The notes under the pieces are model-generated. The model ran no database searches and was not told the origin of the DNA. It saw only the letters and a program-made list of their open reading frames with translations. Source: Spectribacter acetivorans (GTDB lineage: Bacteria > Pseudomonadota > Gammaproteobacteria > Nevskiales > Salinisphaeraceae). Taken from it: DNA of 64,000 nt. A program made the translations under genes and the position numbers. Numbering within the stretch: the stretch's first letter is position 1; every line of letters starts with the position of its first letter. The DNA is taken from assembly GCF_031846305.1 (NCBI RefSeq), contig NZ_JAVRHY010000013.1, forward strand, positions 17,433-81,432, read 5' to 3'. Below, one piece after another: positions 17,845-25,999 of this stretch.

Positions 17845-18830
17845 GCGAATCCGCCCGCGTGCCGCTGGACCCCGGCGCTGTCATCCACCATCTGGCCGAC
17901 GGCCACTGGCATTCCGGTACCGCGCTGGCGGCTACGCTGGGTCTGAGCCGGGCCGCGGTATGGAAACGGGTGGCGGCGGCACGGGGGCTTGGCGTGACCA
18001 TTCATGCCGTGCGCGGCCGCGGTTACCGGCTGGCGCGACCGTTCGAGCCGTTGCAGGCGGATGCCATTCGCAAGGCGATGCCGGTTGATGCCGCGTCGGC
18101 GCTGAACTCGCTCGCGGTCTGCGGCTCGATTGATTCCACCAGCGACCGTCTGCTGGCTGCGCCCGATACCGGCGCCCATGCCTTGTTCGCCGAGCACCAG
18201 AGCGGGGGGCGCGGTCGTCGCGGTCGCCAGTGGGTATCGCCCTATGGCGCGAATCTGTACCTGTCGCTGAGCTGGACGTTTGATCCGGCGCCCAATGCGA
18301 TTGGCGCGCTGGGACTGGCGGTGGGCATCCGCCTGGCCGAGGCCCTGCGTGACCTCGGCCTGGCCGAGATCGGTCTCAAGTGGCCGAACGATCTGCTGGT
18401 GGACGGCGCCAAGCTCGGCGGAATCCTGATGGAACATCGCGGCGAGGCGGCGGGCGGCTGCCGGATCGTCACCGGCGTGGGCCTGAATGCCGCGATGGAA
18501 GCCGGGCAGGCCCGGGACGTGGACCAGCCCTGGACCGCCCTGGATCGGCTGCTCGCCGTACCGCCGCCGCGAAACCGGGTGGCCGGCCACTGTCTGGCCG
18601 CGGTGATCGGCGCGATGCAGGATTATCAGAAGCATGGCTTCCCGCCCTTCCAGCGGCGCTGGCCGGAGTTCGATGCCTTGCGGGATGCCCCGATCGAAGT
18701 GGATATCGACGGGCACCGCCAGGCCGGGTACGCGGCCGGTCTGGCGCCGGATGGGGCCCTGCTGGTGCGGCTGGATGACGGCGTGCGTCGCTGTTATGCG
18801 GGCGATGTCACGGTGCGGGGGCTGGCATGA
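17841..18830 (+). CDS. birA: Bifunctional biotin-[acetyl-CoA carboxylase] ligase / biotin repressor
   Basis: A 329-residue protein. The N-terminal winged helix (about 10-65, ALAATLGLSRAAVWKRV) indicates a DNA-binding, repressor-capable BirA. The ligase domain has the biotinyl-AMP loop GRGRRGRQW (123-131) and the catalytic KWPND (180-184), then a small C-terminal SH3-like domain. It attaches biotin to the carrier subunit of acetyl-CoA carboxylase. The start is GTG overlapping the plsY stop, and its stop overlaps coaX as ATGA. birA beside a pantothenate kinase and tRNA-Thr mirrors E. coli birA-coaA-thrU. Confidence 0.95.
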   Translation: MSESARVPLDPGAVIHHLADGHWHSGTALAATLGLSRAAVWKRVAAARGLGVTIHAVRGRGYRLARPFEPLQADAIRKAMPVDAASALNSLAVCGSIDSTSDRLLAAPDTGAHALFAEHQSGGRGRRGRQWVSPYGANLYLSLSWTFDPAPNAIGALGLAVGIRLAEALRDLGLAEIGLKWPNDLLVDGAKLGGILMEHRGEAAGGCRIVTGVGLNAAMEAGQARDVDQPWTALDRLLAVPPPRNRVAGHCLAAVIGAMQDYQKHGFPPFQRRWPEFDALRDAPIEVDIDGHRQAGYAAGLAPDGALLVRLDDGVRRCYAGDVTVRGLA

Positions 18831-19579
18831 CGCTGCTGGTGGACATCGGCAACACCCGGGTGAAATGGGCCCGGGCCGATGCGGCCGGCCGACCGGGTCC
18901 GGTTCAGGCGCTGGCCCATGACGGGCGCGGCGACTGGGTCGACACCTTGCCGACCGATTTCGATGGCCCGGTCTGGTTTGCGACCGTGGCCGACGCCGAT
19001 CTGGCTACACCGCTGCAGGCCTGGTCCCGGGATCGACTGGACCGGGCGGCGGTGGAGGTGGTGTCCACGGCGAGTGCCGCGGGTGTGCAATGCGCCTATG
19101 CCCGACCGGAATGCCTGGGCGTCGACCGCTGGCTGGCCTGCATCGGCGCGTTTCACCGCGGGCCCGGCTCGGTGGTGGTAGTGGATGCGGGCACGGCCCT
19201 GACCGTGGATGTGGTGGATGCCACGGGATGCCATCAGGGCGGATTGATCGTGCCGGGCATGGCGACGATGCAGCAGGCGATTCACGCGCATACTCGAATC
19301 CGGTCGCAGCCGGTTGAGCAGGTGCCGGATGATCTGGCCCGCGACACCGATACGGCGGTCGCGGCGGGAGCGCTGCACGCGGCCGTTGGTCTGATCGAGC
19401 GGGTGTGTCGGCGATTCGCACTGGATCGGCGGATACTGGCCGGCGGCGAGGCCGCACGGCTTGCCGATCGTCTGGAAGGCGACTGGCATCTGGCGCCGGA
19501 TATCGTGCTGGAAGGACTGGGGCGAGTGGCCGTGGAATCCGCCATCAATGCATCGTCAAGCAACGGCCATTCGCGATAG
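18827..19579 (+). CDS. coaX: Type III pantothenate kinase
   Basis: A 250-residue ASKHA-fold kinase: phosphate-1 motif LLVDIGNTRVKW at the N-terminus, GVDRWLACIGA, and VVVDAGTALTVDVVD (adenosine and phosphate-2 region), all characteristic of CoaX. It phosphorylates pantothenate in the first step of coenzyme A synthesis. It occupies the place where E. coli has the unrelated type I kinase coaA, a known form of non-orthologous replacement. It is the last gene of the overlapping run before tRNA-Thr. Confidence 0.95.
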   Translation: MTLLVDIGNTRVKWARADAAGRPGPVQALAHDGRGDWVDTLPTDFDGPVWFATVADADLATPLQAWSRDRLDRAAVEVVSTASAAGVQCAYARPECLGVDRWLACIGAFHRGPGSVVVVDAGTALTVDVVDATGCHQGGLIVPGMATMQQAIHAHTRIRSQPVEQVPDDLARDTDTAVAAGALHAAVGLIERVCRRFALDRRILAGGEAARLADRLEGDWHLAPDIVLEGLGRVAVESAINASSSNGHSR

Positions 19580-19605
19580 ACTTTGCGGCGCTCGGATCCG
19601 GCGCG

Positions 19606-19658
19606 GCCCGAGCGCGCCATTAGCGATGGATTGCCTCAAGCCGGCGTAGCTCAGTTGG
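19606..19658 (+). repeat. Direct repeat copy 1, upstream of tRNA-Thr
   Basis: This 53-base stretch recurs at 19755-19807 with the same internal spacing (offset 149 bases) and a few mismatches. The last 19 bases, GCCGGCGTAGCTCAGTTGG, are identical to the first 19 bases of tRNA-Thr(TGT). The upstream part (GCCCGAGCG ... GATGGA) matches the leader of the intact tRNA. It records a partial duplication of leader plus tRNA 5' end. Confidence 0.8.
19640..19658 (+). pseudogene. tRNA-Thr(TGT) 5' fragment
   Basis: Exactly the acceptor 5' strand and the beginning of the D arm of tRNA-Thr, after which homology stops and a hairpin element begins. No anticodon or T arm follows, so it cannot be a functional tRNA. 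Confidence 0.8.
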
Positions 19659-19659
19659 G

Positions 19660-19719
19660 CTCGCCGGAGAGAGACGAAGCACGGCTTCGTTCCGGCGAGC
19701 GAGCGCCATGGATGGCGCC
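19660..19719 (-). repeat. Hairpin element A adjoining the broken tRNA-Thr copy
   Basis: Contains a strong stem-loop: CTCGCCGG (19660-19667) pairs with CCGGCGAG (19692-19699), and inside it ACGAAGC (19674-19680) pairs with GCTTCGT (19684-19690). Next to it is a second palindrome, GCGCCA-TGGA-TGGCGC (19703-19718). Read on the minus strand the order is GGCGCCATCCATGGCGC then hairpin. The same ATCCATG-centred motif followed by a hairpin occurs in element B inside the tRNA-Gly pseudogene. Confidence 0.6.
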
Positions 19720-19754
19720 CCGGATAGCGCCGGATTGTTAAGCGAGGGCAGGAC

Positions 19755-19807
19755 GCCCGAGCGTGACTAGTGTGATGGACCGCCTTAAGCCGGCGTAGCT
19801 CAGTTGG
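19755..19807 (+). repeat. Direct repeat copy 2, overlapping tRNA-Thr
   Basis: Partner of the repeat at 19606-19658. Its last 19 bases are the 5' end of the intact tRNA-Thr. The 96 bases between the copies hold hairpin element A and no coding sequence. Confidence 0.8.
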
Positions 19808-19864
19808 TAGAGCAACTGATTTGTAATCAGTAGGTCGCGGGTTCGACTCCTGTCGCCGGCTCCA
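19789..19864 (+). tRNA. tRNA-Thr (anticodon TGT)
   Basis: 76 nt with encoded CCA. Acceptor GCCGGCG pairs with CGCCGGC; D arm GCTC-AGTTGGTA-GAGC; anticodon stem CTGAT/ATCAG around loop TTTGTAA; T arm with GGTTCGACTCC. It reads ACA. It corresponds to thrU of E. coli, which is followed directly by tyrU; here the fds operon intervenes. Confidence 0.97.
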
Positions 19865-19930
19865 CATCCTCCCCATGGCGCGGCCGCCCATTCCGCGCCG
19901 CACCATTGCCCCTCTCTATCACCAAATCGG

Positions 19931-19968
19931 AAATTGCAATTTGACTGTGCCGTGCAGCGGCGTAGCTT
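19931..19968 (+). promoter_or_regulatory. Candidate promoter/operator of the fds operon
   Basis: A perfect 12-bp palindrome AAATTGCAATTT (19931-19942) overlaps a -35-like TTGACT (19941-19946), with TAGCTT (19963-19968) 16 bp further as a weak -10. The region is visibly more AT-rich than its surroundings. A palindrome touching the -35 box would suit the LysR regulator encoded at the far end of the operon, but this link is inference. Confidence 0.35.
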
Positions 19969-20034
19969 CTTGAGGGCAATATGCGCGTTGTTCAGGTATC
20001 GCGCGACTGAAGCCATTAAAAAGAGCACGACAGC

Positions 20035-20502
20035 ATGAGCGCGGAGGAAACAGCCAAGTCACGACAGGTTGAAGCCATCTGTGAGCGACACGCCAATCGG
20101 GAGGGGCCGTTGTTGCCCATTCTCCACGATTTGCAGGCGGCATTCGGCTATGTGCCGGGCGAGGCAATCGGTGAAGTCGCGCGATACCTGAATCTTTCCC
20201 GCGCCGAGGTCTACGGCGTGGTGACTTTTTATCACGATTTCCGGCGGACGCCGCCGCGCCCGCACAGTCTGAAGGTGTGCCGTGCGGAGGCCTGCCAGGC
20301 GGTGGGTGGCCGCGAAGTATGGGCAATGGCATCGTCGCTGGCGGCCGATCCGGCCTGCCGGGTGGACGTGGAGGCGGTGTACTGCCTCGGCAACTGCCCC
20401 TGTGCGCCGTCGGCCCAGTTCGATGAACGAACGCTCGGCCGGCTGACGCCGGACCGGGTCAGCAGCCTGATCGCCGGCGCGGTCGGAGGCGAGGCATCAT
20501 GA
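20035..20502 (+). CDS. fdsG: NAD-dependent formate dehydrogenase, gamma subunit
   Basis: A 155-residue NuoE-like thioredoxin-fold protein binding a [2Fe-2S] cluster. The ligands appear as Cys82-x4-Cys87 and Cys117-x3-Cys121 (CRAEAC, CLGNC), the NuoE pattern. The helical N-terminal part (LLPILHDLQAAFGYVP, AEVYGVVTFYHDF) is typical. In the cytoplasmic molybdenum formate dehydrogenase it sits beside FdsB near the FMN. It is the first gene of fdsGBACD and its stop overlaps fdsB (ATGA). Confidence 0.93.
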   Translation: MSAEETAKSRQVEAICERHANREGPLLPILHDLQAAFGYVPGEAIGEVARYLNLSRAEVYGVVTFYHDFRRTPPRPHSLKVCRAEACQAVGGREVWAMASSLAADPACRVDVEAVYCLGNCPCAPSAQFDERTLGRLTPDRVSSLIAGAVGGEAS

Positions 20503-22022
20503 GGGTATTCGTACCGGCAGACAGCACGGCGGTGTCCATCGGGGCCGACGAGGTCGCGGCGGCGCTGCGGTCCGCTGGCCTTGATGTGGTCCGGACGGGG
20601 TCCCGCGGTCTGTACTGGCTGGAACCGCTGGTCGAGGTGGAAACCGAAGGACGCCGCATCGGCTACGGGCCGATCCAGGCGAACGACACCGCAACGCTGG
20701 TGGAGGCACTTCAGGCGGAAAGCCGCGATGATCCGCGCTGCGTGGGCGACGTCGACGAGTTGCTCGCCAGTCAGGGGCAGCAACGGCTCACGCTTGGCCG
20801 CACCGGCCGGTTAGTGCCGGGCGACTGGGACGATTACGTCGCCCATGGCGGCACGGCCGGATTGCGCGCCGCGCTGGCCATGGAACCGCAGGCGATTGTC
20901 GATGAGGTCAAGGCCTCCGGGCTGCGCGGCCGCGGCGGGGCGGGCTTTCCCACCGGCATCAAGTGGCAGACCGTGCACGATCAGGAAGTTACGCCGAAGT
21001 ACATCGTCTGCAATGCCGATGAAGGCGACAGCGGCACGTTTGCCGATCGCATGCTGATGGAAGGCGACCCGTTCTGCCTGCTGGAAGGCATGACCATCGC
21101 GGCCTTGGCGGTCGGCGCCGAACGGGGCTACATCTATCTGCGGTCCGAATATCCGGACGCCCATCGCATGCTGGAAAAGGCGCTGGAAGCGGCGCGCGCC
21201 AACGGCATGCTGGGCGAGTCGGTGATGGGCTCGGGCCAGGCCTTCGATATCGAAGTCCGCCTGGGCGCCGGGGCCTACATCTGCGGCGAAGAAACCTCAT
21301 TACTGGAAAGCCTGGAAGGCAAGCGGGGCGTGATTCGCTTCAAGCCGCCGCTGCCTGCCATCCAGGGTTTTCTGAACCGGCCGACGGTGGTCAACAACGT
21401 GATCACGCTGGGCTCGGTGCCGGCCATTCTTGCCGACGGCGGCGCGGCCTACCACGCGGTCGGCGTGGAAAAGTCCCGCGGTACGCTGACCGTGCAGCTT
21501 TGCGGCAATGTGGCCCGGCCCGGTCTGTACGAAGTGCCGTTCGGGGTCACCCTCGGTCACTTGATCAACGAACTCGGCGGCGGCTGCGCCAGCGGTCGGC
21601 CCGCCCGGGCGGTGCAGGTTGGCGGCCCGCTGGGCGCATATCTGCCGCCGGACCTGTTCGACACGCCGCTGGATTACGAGGCCTTCGCCGAGGTCAACAG
21701 CATGATCGGCCACGGCGGCGTCGTGGTATTTGACGACACCGTGGATATGGTGGCGCAGGCGCGGTTCGCGCTGGAATTCTGCGCCATCGAGTCCTGCGGC
21801 AAGTGCACGCCCTGCCGTGTGGGGTCGGTGCGCGGCCAGGAGGTGATCGACCGGATCACCGCCGACGACGATCGCGACCGCAATATCGCGCTGCTGCGCG
21901 AGCTGTGCGAAACCATGATCCAGGGGTCGCTCTGCGCGCACGGCGGGATGGCGCCATTCCCGGTGCTGTCCGCCCTGAACCATTTCCCGGACGATTTCGA
22001 GCCGCGCACCGCCGCGGCCTGA
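20499..22022 (+). CDS. fdsB: NAD-dependent formate dehydrogenase, beta subunit (NuoF-like diaphorase)
   Basis: A 507-residue protein. An N-terminal thioredoxin-like extension is followed by the FMN/NADH-binding region (GLRGRGGAGFPTG, about 142-153; CNADEGDSGTFADR; GAGAYICGEETSLLESLEG) and a C-terminal [4Fe-4S] site (ESCGKCTPCRVG and later SLCAHGG). It passes electrons from formate oxidation via FMN to NAD+. Translation is probably coupled to fdsG through the ATGA overlap. Length and domain order match FdsB of formate dehydrogenases such as that of Cupriavidus. Confidence 0.95.
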   Translation: MRVFVPADSTAVSIGADEVAAALRSAGLDVVRTGSRGLYWLEPLVEVETEGRRIGYGPIQANDTATLVEALQAESRDDPRCVGDVDELLASQGQQRLTLGRTGRLVPGDWDDYVAHGGTAGLRAALAMEPQAIVDEVKASGLRGRGGAGFPTGIKWQTVHDQEVTPKYIVCNADEGDSGTFADRMLMEGDPFCLLEGMTIAALAVGAERGYIYLRSEYPDAHRMLEKALEAARANGMLGESVMGSGQAFDIEVRLGAGAYICGEETSLLESLEGKRGVIRFKPPLPAIQGFLNRPTVVNNVITLGSVPAILADGGAAYHAVGVEKSRGTLTVQLCGNVARPGLYEVPFGVTLGHLINELGGGCASGRPARAVQVGGPLGAYLPPDLFDTPLDYEAFAEVNSMIGHGGVVVFDDTVDMVAQARFALEFCAIESCGKCTPCRVGSVRGQEVIDRITADDDRDRNIALLRELCETMIQGSLCAHGGMAPFPVLSALNHFPDDFEPRTAAA

Positions 22023-22058
22023 TTCCGAACTCATCAGCGGTCCTCCCAGGAGGCAGCC

Positions 22059-24911
22059 ATGTCGACCCAGCTCAAACCCACCGATTTCGGCACCCCCGCC
22101 AGTCATTCCGACCAGCAGGTGACGCTGGAAATCGACGGTCAGTCCGTGACGGTGCCCGAGGGCACGTCGGTCATGCGGGCAGCCCTGGAATCGGGCATCG
22201 ATGTGCCCAAGCTCTGTGCCTCCGACAACCTCGAGCCGTTCGGCTCCTGCCGGCTCTGTCTGGTCGAGGTCGAGGGCAAGCGGGGCTATCCGGCTTCCTG
22301 CACCATGCCGGTGGCCGAGGGCATGGAGGTGCGCACCCAGAGCGACAAGCTCAACGAGCTGCGGCGCGGGGTGGTGGAGCTGTACCTGTCGGATCACCCG
22401 GGCCAGAGCGTGACGCCCGACGGACACGGCGATGACGAACTGCTGCAACTGGCCGATCAGCTTGGCGTGACCGAGGTTCGCTACGGCCGCGACGGGGCCA
22501 ATCACCAGGACGTCGAGCCCGATGCCTCCAACCCCTATTTCCGGTTCGACTCGAGCCGCTGCATCGTCTGTTCGCGTTGTGTGCGGGCCTGCAACGAGGT
22601 GCAGGGCACGTTCGCGCTGACGGTGGACGGCCGCGGTTTCGCGTCGATGATCAGTGCCGGTACCGATTCGGACGACTTCCTGAATTCCGAATGCGTGTCC
22701 TGTGGCGCCTGCGTGCAGGCCTGCCCGACCGAAGCGTTGCTGGAAAAGGACGTGATCGAACTGGGCATGCCGGAACGGGCGGTGACCACTACCTGCGCCT
22801 ACTGCGGGGTGGGCTGTTCCTTCCAGGCCGAGATGAAGGGCGACGACGTCGTGCGCATGGTGCCCTACAAGGAAGGCAAGGCGAATCACGGCCATTCCTG
22901 CGTGAAAGGCCGCTTTGCCTGGGGCTATACCCAGCATCCGGACCGCATCACCTCGCCGATGATCCGGGAAAAGATCACCGACCCCTGGCGGGAGGTGAGC
23001 TGGGACGAGGCCTACGATTTCACCGTCCAGCGCATTCGTGCCATCAGTGACGAGTACGGTCGTGCGGCGCTCGGGGCGATCACCTCCAGCCGCTGCACCA
23101 ACGAGGAAACCTATCTGGTGCAGAAGCTGGCGCGGGCCGTGTTCGGCACCAACAACGTCGACACCTGCGCCCGGGTGTGCCACTCGCCCACCGGTTACGG
23201 TCTGAAGACGACGCTGGGCACCTCGGCAGGCACCCAGGATTTCGACTCGGTGGAAGAATCCGACGTGATGCTGGTGATCGGTGCCAACCCCACCGACGCG
23301 CACCCGGTGTTCGCCTCGCAGATGAAGCGACGGCTGCGGGCCGGGGCCCGGCTGATCGTGGCCGACCCGCGGGCCATCGACCTGGTGCGTTCCGCGCACG
23401 TCGAGGCTGACCACCATCTACAACTCAAGCCCGGTACCAACGTGCCGCTGATCAATGCGCTCGCCCACACCGTGCTGGACGAGGGGCTGGCCGACGAAGA
23501 CTTCGTCCGCGATCGCTGCGAGGTCGACGAATACGCGGAATGGCGCGACTTCATCCTGCGACCCGAAAACAGTCCGGAAACCGTGGCCGAAATCACCGGC
23601 GTGCCGGCCGCTGACATTCGCGCCGCGGCGCGGCTTTACGCCACCGGCGGCAATGCCGCGATCTATTACGGTCTGGGCGTGACCGAGCACAGTCAGGGTT
23701 CGACCATGGTCATGGGCATGGCGAATCTGGCCATGTGCACCGGCAACATCGGCCGCAATGGCGTGGGCGTGAATCCGCTGCGCGGCCAGAACAACGTGCA
23801 GGGCTCCTGCGACATGGGCTCGTTCCCGCACGAACTGCCCGGCTACCGGCACATATCGCGACAGGACGTGCGCGACATCTACGAGAAGGAATGGGGCGTC
23901 ACCCTGGACACCGAGCCGGGTCTGCGGATTCCCAACATGATCGACGCGGCCACCGGCGGCACGTTCAAGGCGCTTTACGTGCAGGGCGAGGACATTCTCC
24001 AGTCCGACCCGAATATCAAGCACATCGCCGCCGGCCTGTCGGCGATGGAGTGCGTGATCGTGCAGGACCTGTTCCTGAACGAAACCGCCTCCTACGCCCA
24101 CGTATTCCTGCCCGGTTCATCGTTCCTGGAGAAGGACGGCACCTTCACCAATGCCGAGCGCCGCATCAATCGCGTGCGCAAGGTGCAGGAGCCGCCGGCC
24201 GGCAAGGGTGACTGGGAAATCACCCAGGACCTGGCGCAGAAGCTGGGGTATCCCATGCACTACAACCACCCGTCCGAGATCATGGACGAGGTCGCTCGCA
24301 CCACGCCGACGTTCCAGGGCGTGAGCTTCGAGCGTCTCGACCAGCTCGGCAGCATCCAGTGGCCGTGCAACGAGGAACATCCGGAAGGCACGCCGGTCAT
24401 GCACATCGGCGAGTTCGTGCGCGGCAAGGGCAAATTCATGCTCACGCCCTATGTGGCCACCGACGAGCGGGCCAACCGCAAGTTCCCGCTGCTGCTGACC
24501 ACCGGCCGGATTCTTTCCCAGTACAACGTGGGCGCCCAGACCCGTCGCACCGAGAACCGTGTCTGGCACGGCGAGGACTGGCTGGAACTGCATCCGTCGG
24601 ACGCCGAGACCCGGGGTATCCGGGACGGCACGCTGGTAGCGGTGGCGTCGCGCATGGGTGAAACCACGCTGCGAGCGATCGTGAGCGAGCGCATGATGCC
24701 GGGCGTGGTCTACACCACGTTCCACTTCCCGGAGACGGCGGCCAACGTGATCACCACCGAGTATTCCGACTGGGCCACCGAGTGCCCCGAATACAAGGTG
24801 ACCGCGGTGGAAGTGCGTCCCTGCAACACCATGTCCGAGTGGCAGAAGCGCTATCTCGACGATCGGGAGAATCAGCAGCGCATCGCGGAACCCGAAACCG
24901 AGAAGGCCTGA
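22059..24911 (+). CDS. fdsA: NAD-dependent formate dehydrogenase, alpha (molybdenum) subunit; one Fe-S site altered
   Basis: A 950-residue catalytic subunit with AGGAGG before the ATG. The N-terminal NuoG-like domain has [2Fe-2S] ligands Cys53, Cys64, Cys67 and Cys81. Two ferredoxin-type clusters follow (CIVCSRCVRAC and CVSCGACVQACP), then the cofactor-proximal cluster CAYCGVGC ... HSCVKGR. The molybdenum ligand is Cys, not Sec, in VCHSPTGYG. The bis-MGD-binding core and the C-terminal dinucleotide-binding domain are complete. At the expected His-Cys3 site (H-P-x-x-C-x-x-C-x5-C) His113 is kept but the cysteines are Ser117, Pro120 and Asp126 with no length change. The enzyme oxidises formate to CO2. 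Confidence 0.95.
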   Translation: MSTQLKPTDFGTPASHSDQQVTLEIDGQSVTVPEGTSVMRAALESGIDVPKLCASDNLEPFGSCRLCLVEVEGKRGYPASCTMPVAEGMEVRTQSDKLNELRRGVVELYLSDHPGQSVTPDGHGDDELLQLADQLGVTEVRYGRDGANHQDVEPDASNPYFRFDSSRCIVCSRCVRACNEVQGTFALTVDGRGFASMISAGTDSDDFLNSECVSCGACVQACPTEALLEKDVIELGMPERAVTTTCAYCGVGCSFQAEMKGDDVVRMVPYKEGKANHGHSCVKGRFAWGYTQHPDRITSPMIREKITDPWREVSWDEAYDFTVQRIRAISDEYGRAALGAITSSRCTNEETYLVQKLARAVFGTNNVDTCARVCHSPTGYGLKTTLGTSAGTQDFDSVEESDVMLVIGANPTDAHPVFASQMKRRLRAGARLIVADPRAIDLVRSAHVEADHHLQLKPGTNVPLINALAHTVLDEGLADEDFVRDRCEVDEYAEWRDFILRPENSPETVAEITGVPAADIRAAARLYATGGNAAIYYGLGVTEHSQGSTMVMGMANLAMCTGNIGRNGVGVNPLRGQNNVQGSCDMGSFPHELPGYRHISRQDVRDIYEKEWGVTLDTEPGLRIPNMIDAATGGTFKALYVQGEDILQSDPNIKHIAAGLSAMECVIVQDLFLNETASYAHVFLPGSSFLEKDGTFTNAERRINRVRKVQEPPAGKGDWEITQDLAQKLGYPMHYNHPSEIMDEVARTTPTFQGVSFERLDQLGSIQWPCNEEHPEGTPVMHIGEFVRGKGKFMLTPYVATDERANRKFPLLLTTGRILSQYNVGAQTRRTENRVWHGEDWLELHPSDAETRGIRDGTLVAVASRMGETTLRAIVSERMMPGVVYTTFHFPETAANVITTEYSDWATECPEYKVTAVEVRPCNTMSEWQKRYLDDRENQQRIAEPETEKA

Positions 24912-24918
24912 CCGAATC

Positions 24919-25767
24919 ATGACCGCCCCGGTCGACAGGGCCGATGCCGACCAGGCCTGGGTGGCCGGTCGGATAACCGCGCAGCGGTGGTCGGACGGCG
25001 CGGTCGAGCCGGTCACGCGCGCCTTCCCCGAGGAAGTGCCGGTGGCCGTGGTGGTCAACGACGAAAACTACGCGGTGATGCTGGCGTCGCCGGCCGATAC
25101 CGAGGACTTCGCCTACGGGTTCCTGCGGTCGGAAGGCGTGATCCGGCATCCGGACGAAGTGGACAGCGTGATTCGGCACCTGCGGCCGGAAGGGCATGTC
25201 GTCGAGGTTCGTCTGATCGGGGAAATGCCGGCGTCCGCGCGACGCGAACGACGCCTGGCCGGGGTGAGCAGTTGCGGCCTGTGCGGGGTGGAAAGCCTGC
25301 GCGACGCCATCAAGCCGCTCGGGCGCGTACCCGACGGCCCGGCCTTCGACGGCAACGCGGTGCTGCGGGCCATGGCGGGGCTGCGCGACCACCAGCCGTT
25401 CAACGCGGTGGCGGGGGCCATGCATGCGGCGGCTTTCGCTGGTCCCGACGGCATGCTGCGGACGGCCCGCGAGGATGTGGGTCGACACAATGCCCTGGAC
25501 AAGCTTATCGGCGCTCTGCTGCGAGACCGTGTGGATCCGGCGAGCGGCTTCGTGGTGATGTCGAGCCGCTGCAGTTATGAACTGGTTCAGAAGGCCTCGG
25601 CGTTCGGCCTGCGCCTGCTGTGCACCGCCTCGGCCCCGACCGCCCTGGCGGTACGGCTGGCGCGCGAGGCCAACATCACGCTGGCCTGTCTGGTGCGGGA
25701 CGGCGGTTTTCTGCTGATGACGGGGGCGGAGCGAATGCAAATGCGGGAGGTGATCGCGAATGGATGA
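24919..25767 (+). CDS. fdhD: Formate dehydrogenase accessory sulfurtransferase FdhD (FdsC)
   Basis: A 282-residue FdhD-family protein. The sulfur-transfer cysteines are in SSCGLCG (Cys119 and Cys122), followed by the family segments FNAVAGAMHAAAF, REDVGRHNALDKLIGALL and SSRCSYELVQKA. It sulfurates the molybdenum bis-MGD cofactor before insertion into FdsA. It begins 7 bp after fdsA and overlaps fdsD by 8 bp, the standard fdsGBACD order. Confidence 0.94.
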   Translation: MTAPVDRADADQAWVAGRITAQRWSDGAVEPVTRAFPEEVPVAVVVNDENYAVMLASPADTEDFAYGFLRSEGVIRHPDEVDSVIRHLRPEGHVVEVRLIGEMPASARRERRLAGVSSCGLCGVESLRDAIKPLGRVPDGPAFDGNAVLRAMAGLRDHQPFNAVAGAMHAAAFAGPDGMLRTAREDVGRHNALDKLIGALLRDRVDPASGFVVMSSRCSYELVQKASAFGLRLLCTASAPTALAVRLAREANITLACLVRDGGFLLMTGAERMQMREVIANG

Positions 25768-25999
25768 CCACAAGATGGTTCACATGGCCAATCAGATTGC
25801 CGCCTACTTTCAGGCTTATCCCGAAGCACGTGCCCGGGAGGGCGTGCTCGACCACATCGTGAAATTCTGGCCGCCGCAGATGCGTTCTCAGCTGGTGGCA
25901 TTCCGGGTCGGGGGCGGCGAAGGGCTGCACCCCCTGGTGGAGTGGGCCGCCCAGGAGTTGTCCGACGCAAATGCCGGGGCGCCCGCCGGTTCAGCCTGA
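25760..25999 (+). CDS. fdsD: NAD-dependent formate dehydrogenase, delta subunit
   Basis: A 79-residue protein starting MDDHKMVHMANQIAAYF, with DHIVKFWPPQMR in the middle, which is the conserved core of FdsD. FdsD is small, cofactor-free and needed for assembly or stability of the formate dehydrogenase. It overlaps fdhD at its start and the convergent lysR at its stop (9 bp), so no room exists for an intergenic terminator. Confidence 0.92.
   Translation: MDDHKMVHMANQIAAYFQAYPEARAREGVLDHIVKFWPPQMRSQLVAFRVGGGEGLHPLVEWAAQELSDANAGAPAGSA

Noticed and set aside
19660..19740. Possible small ORF or riboswitch upstream of tRNA-Thr
   Set aside because: No start codon with ribosome-binding site and no conserved riboswitch core; the palindromes and tRNA fragment explain the structure better.
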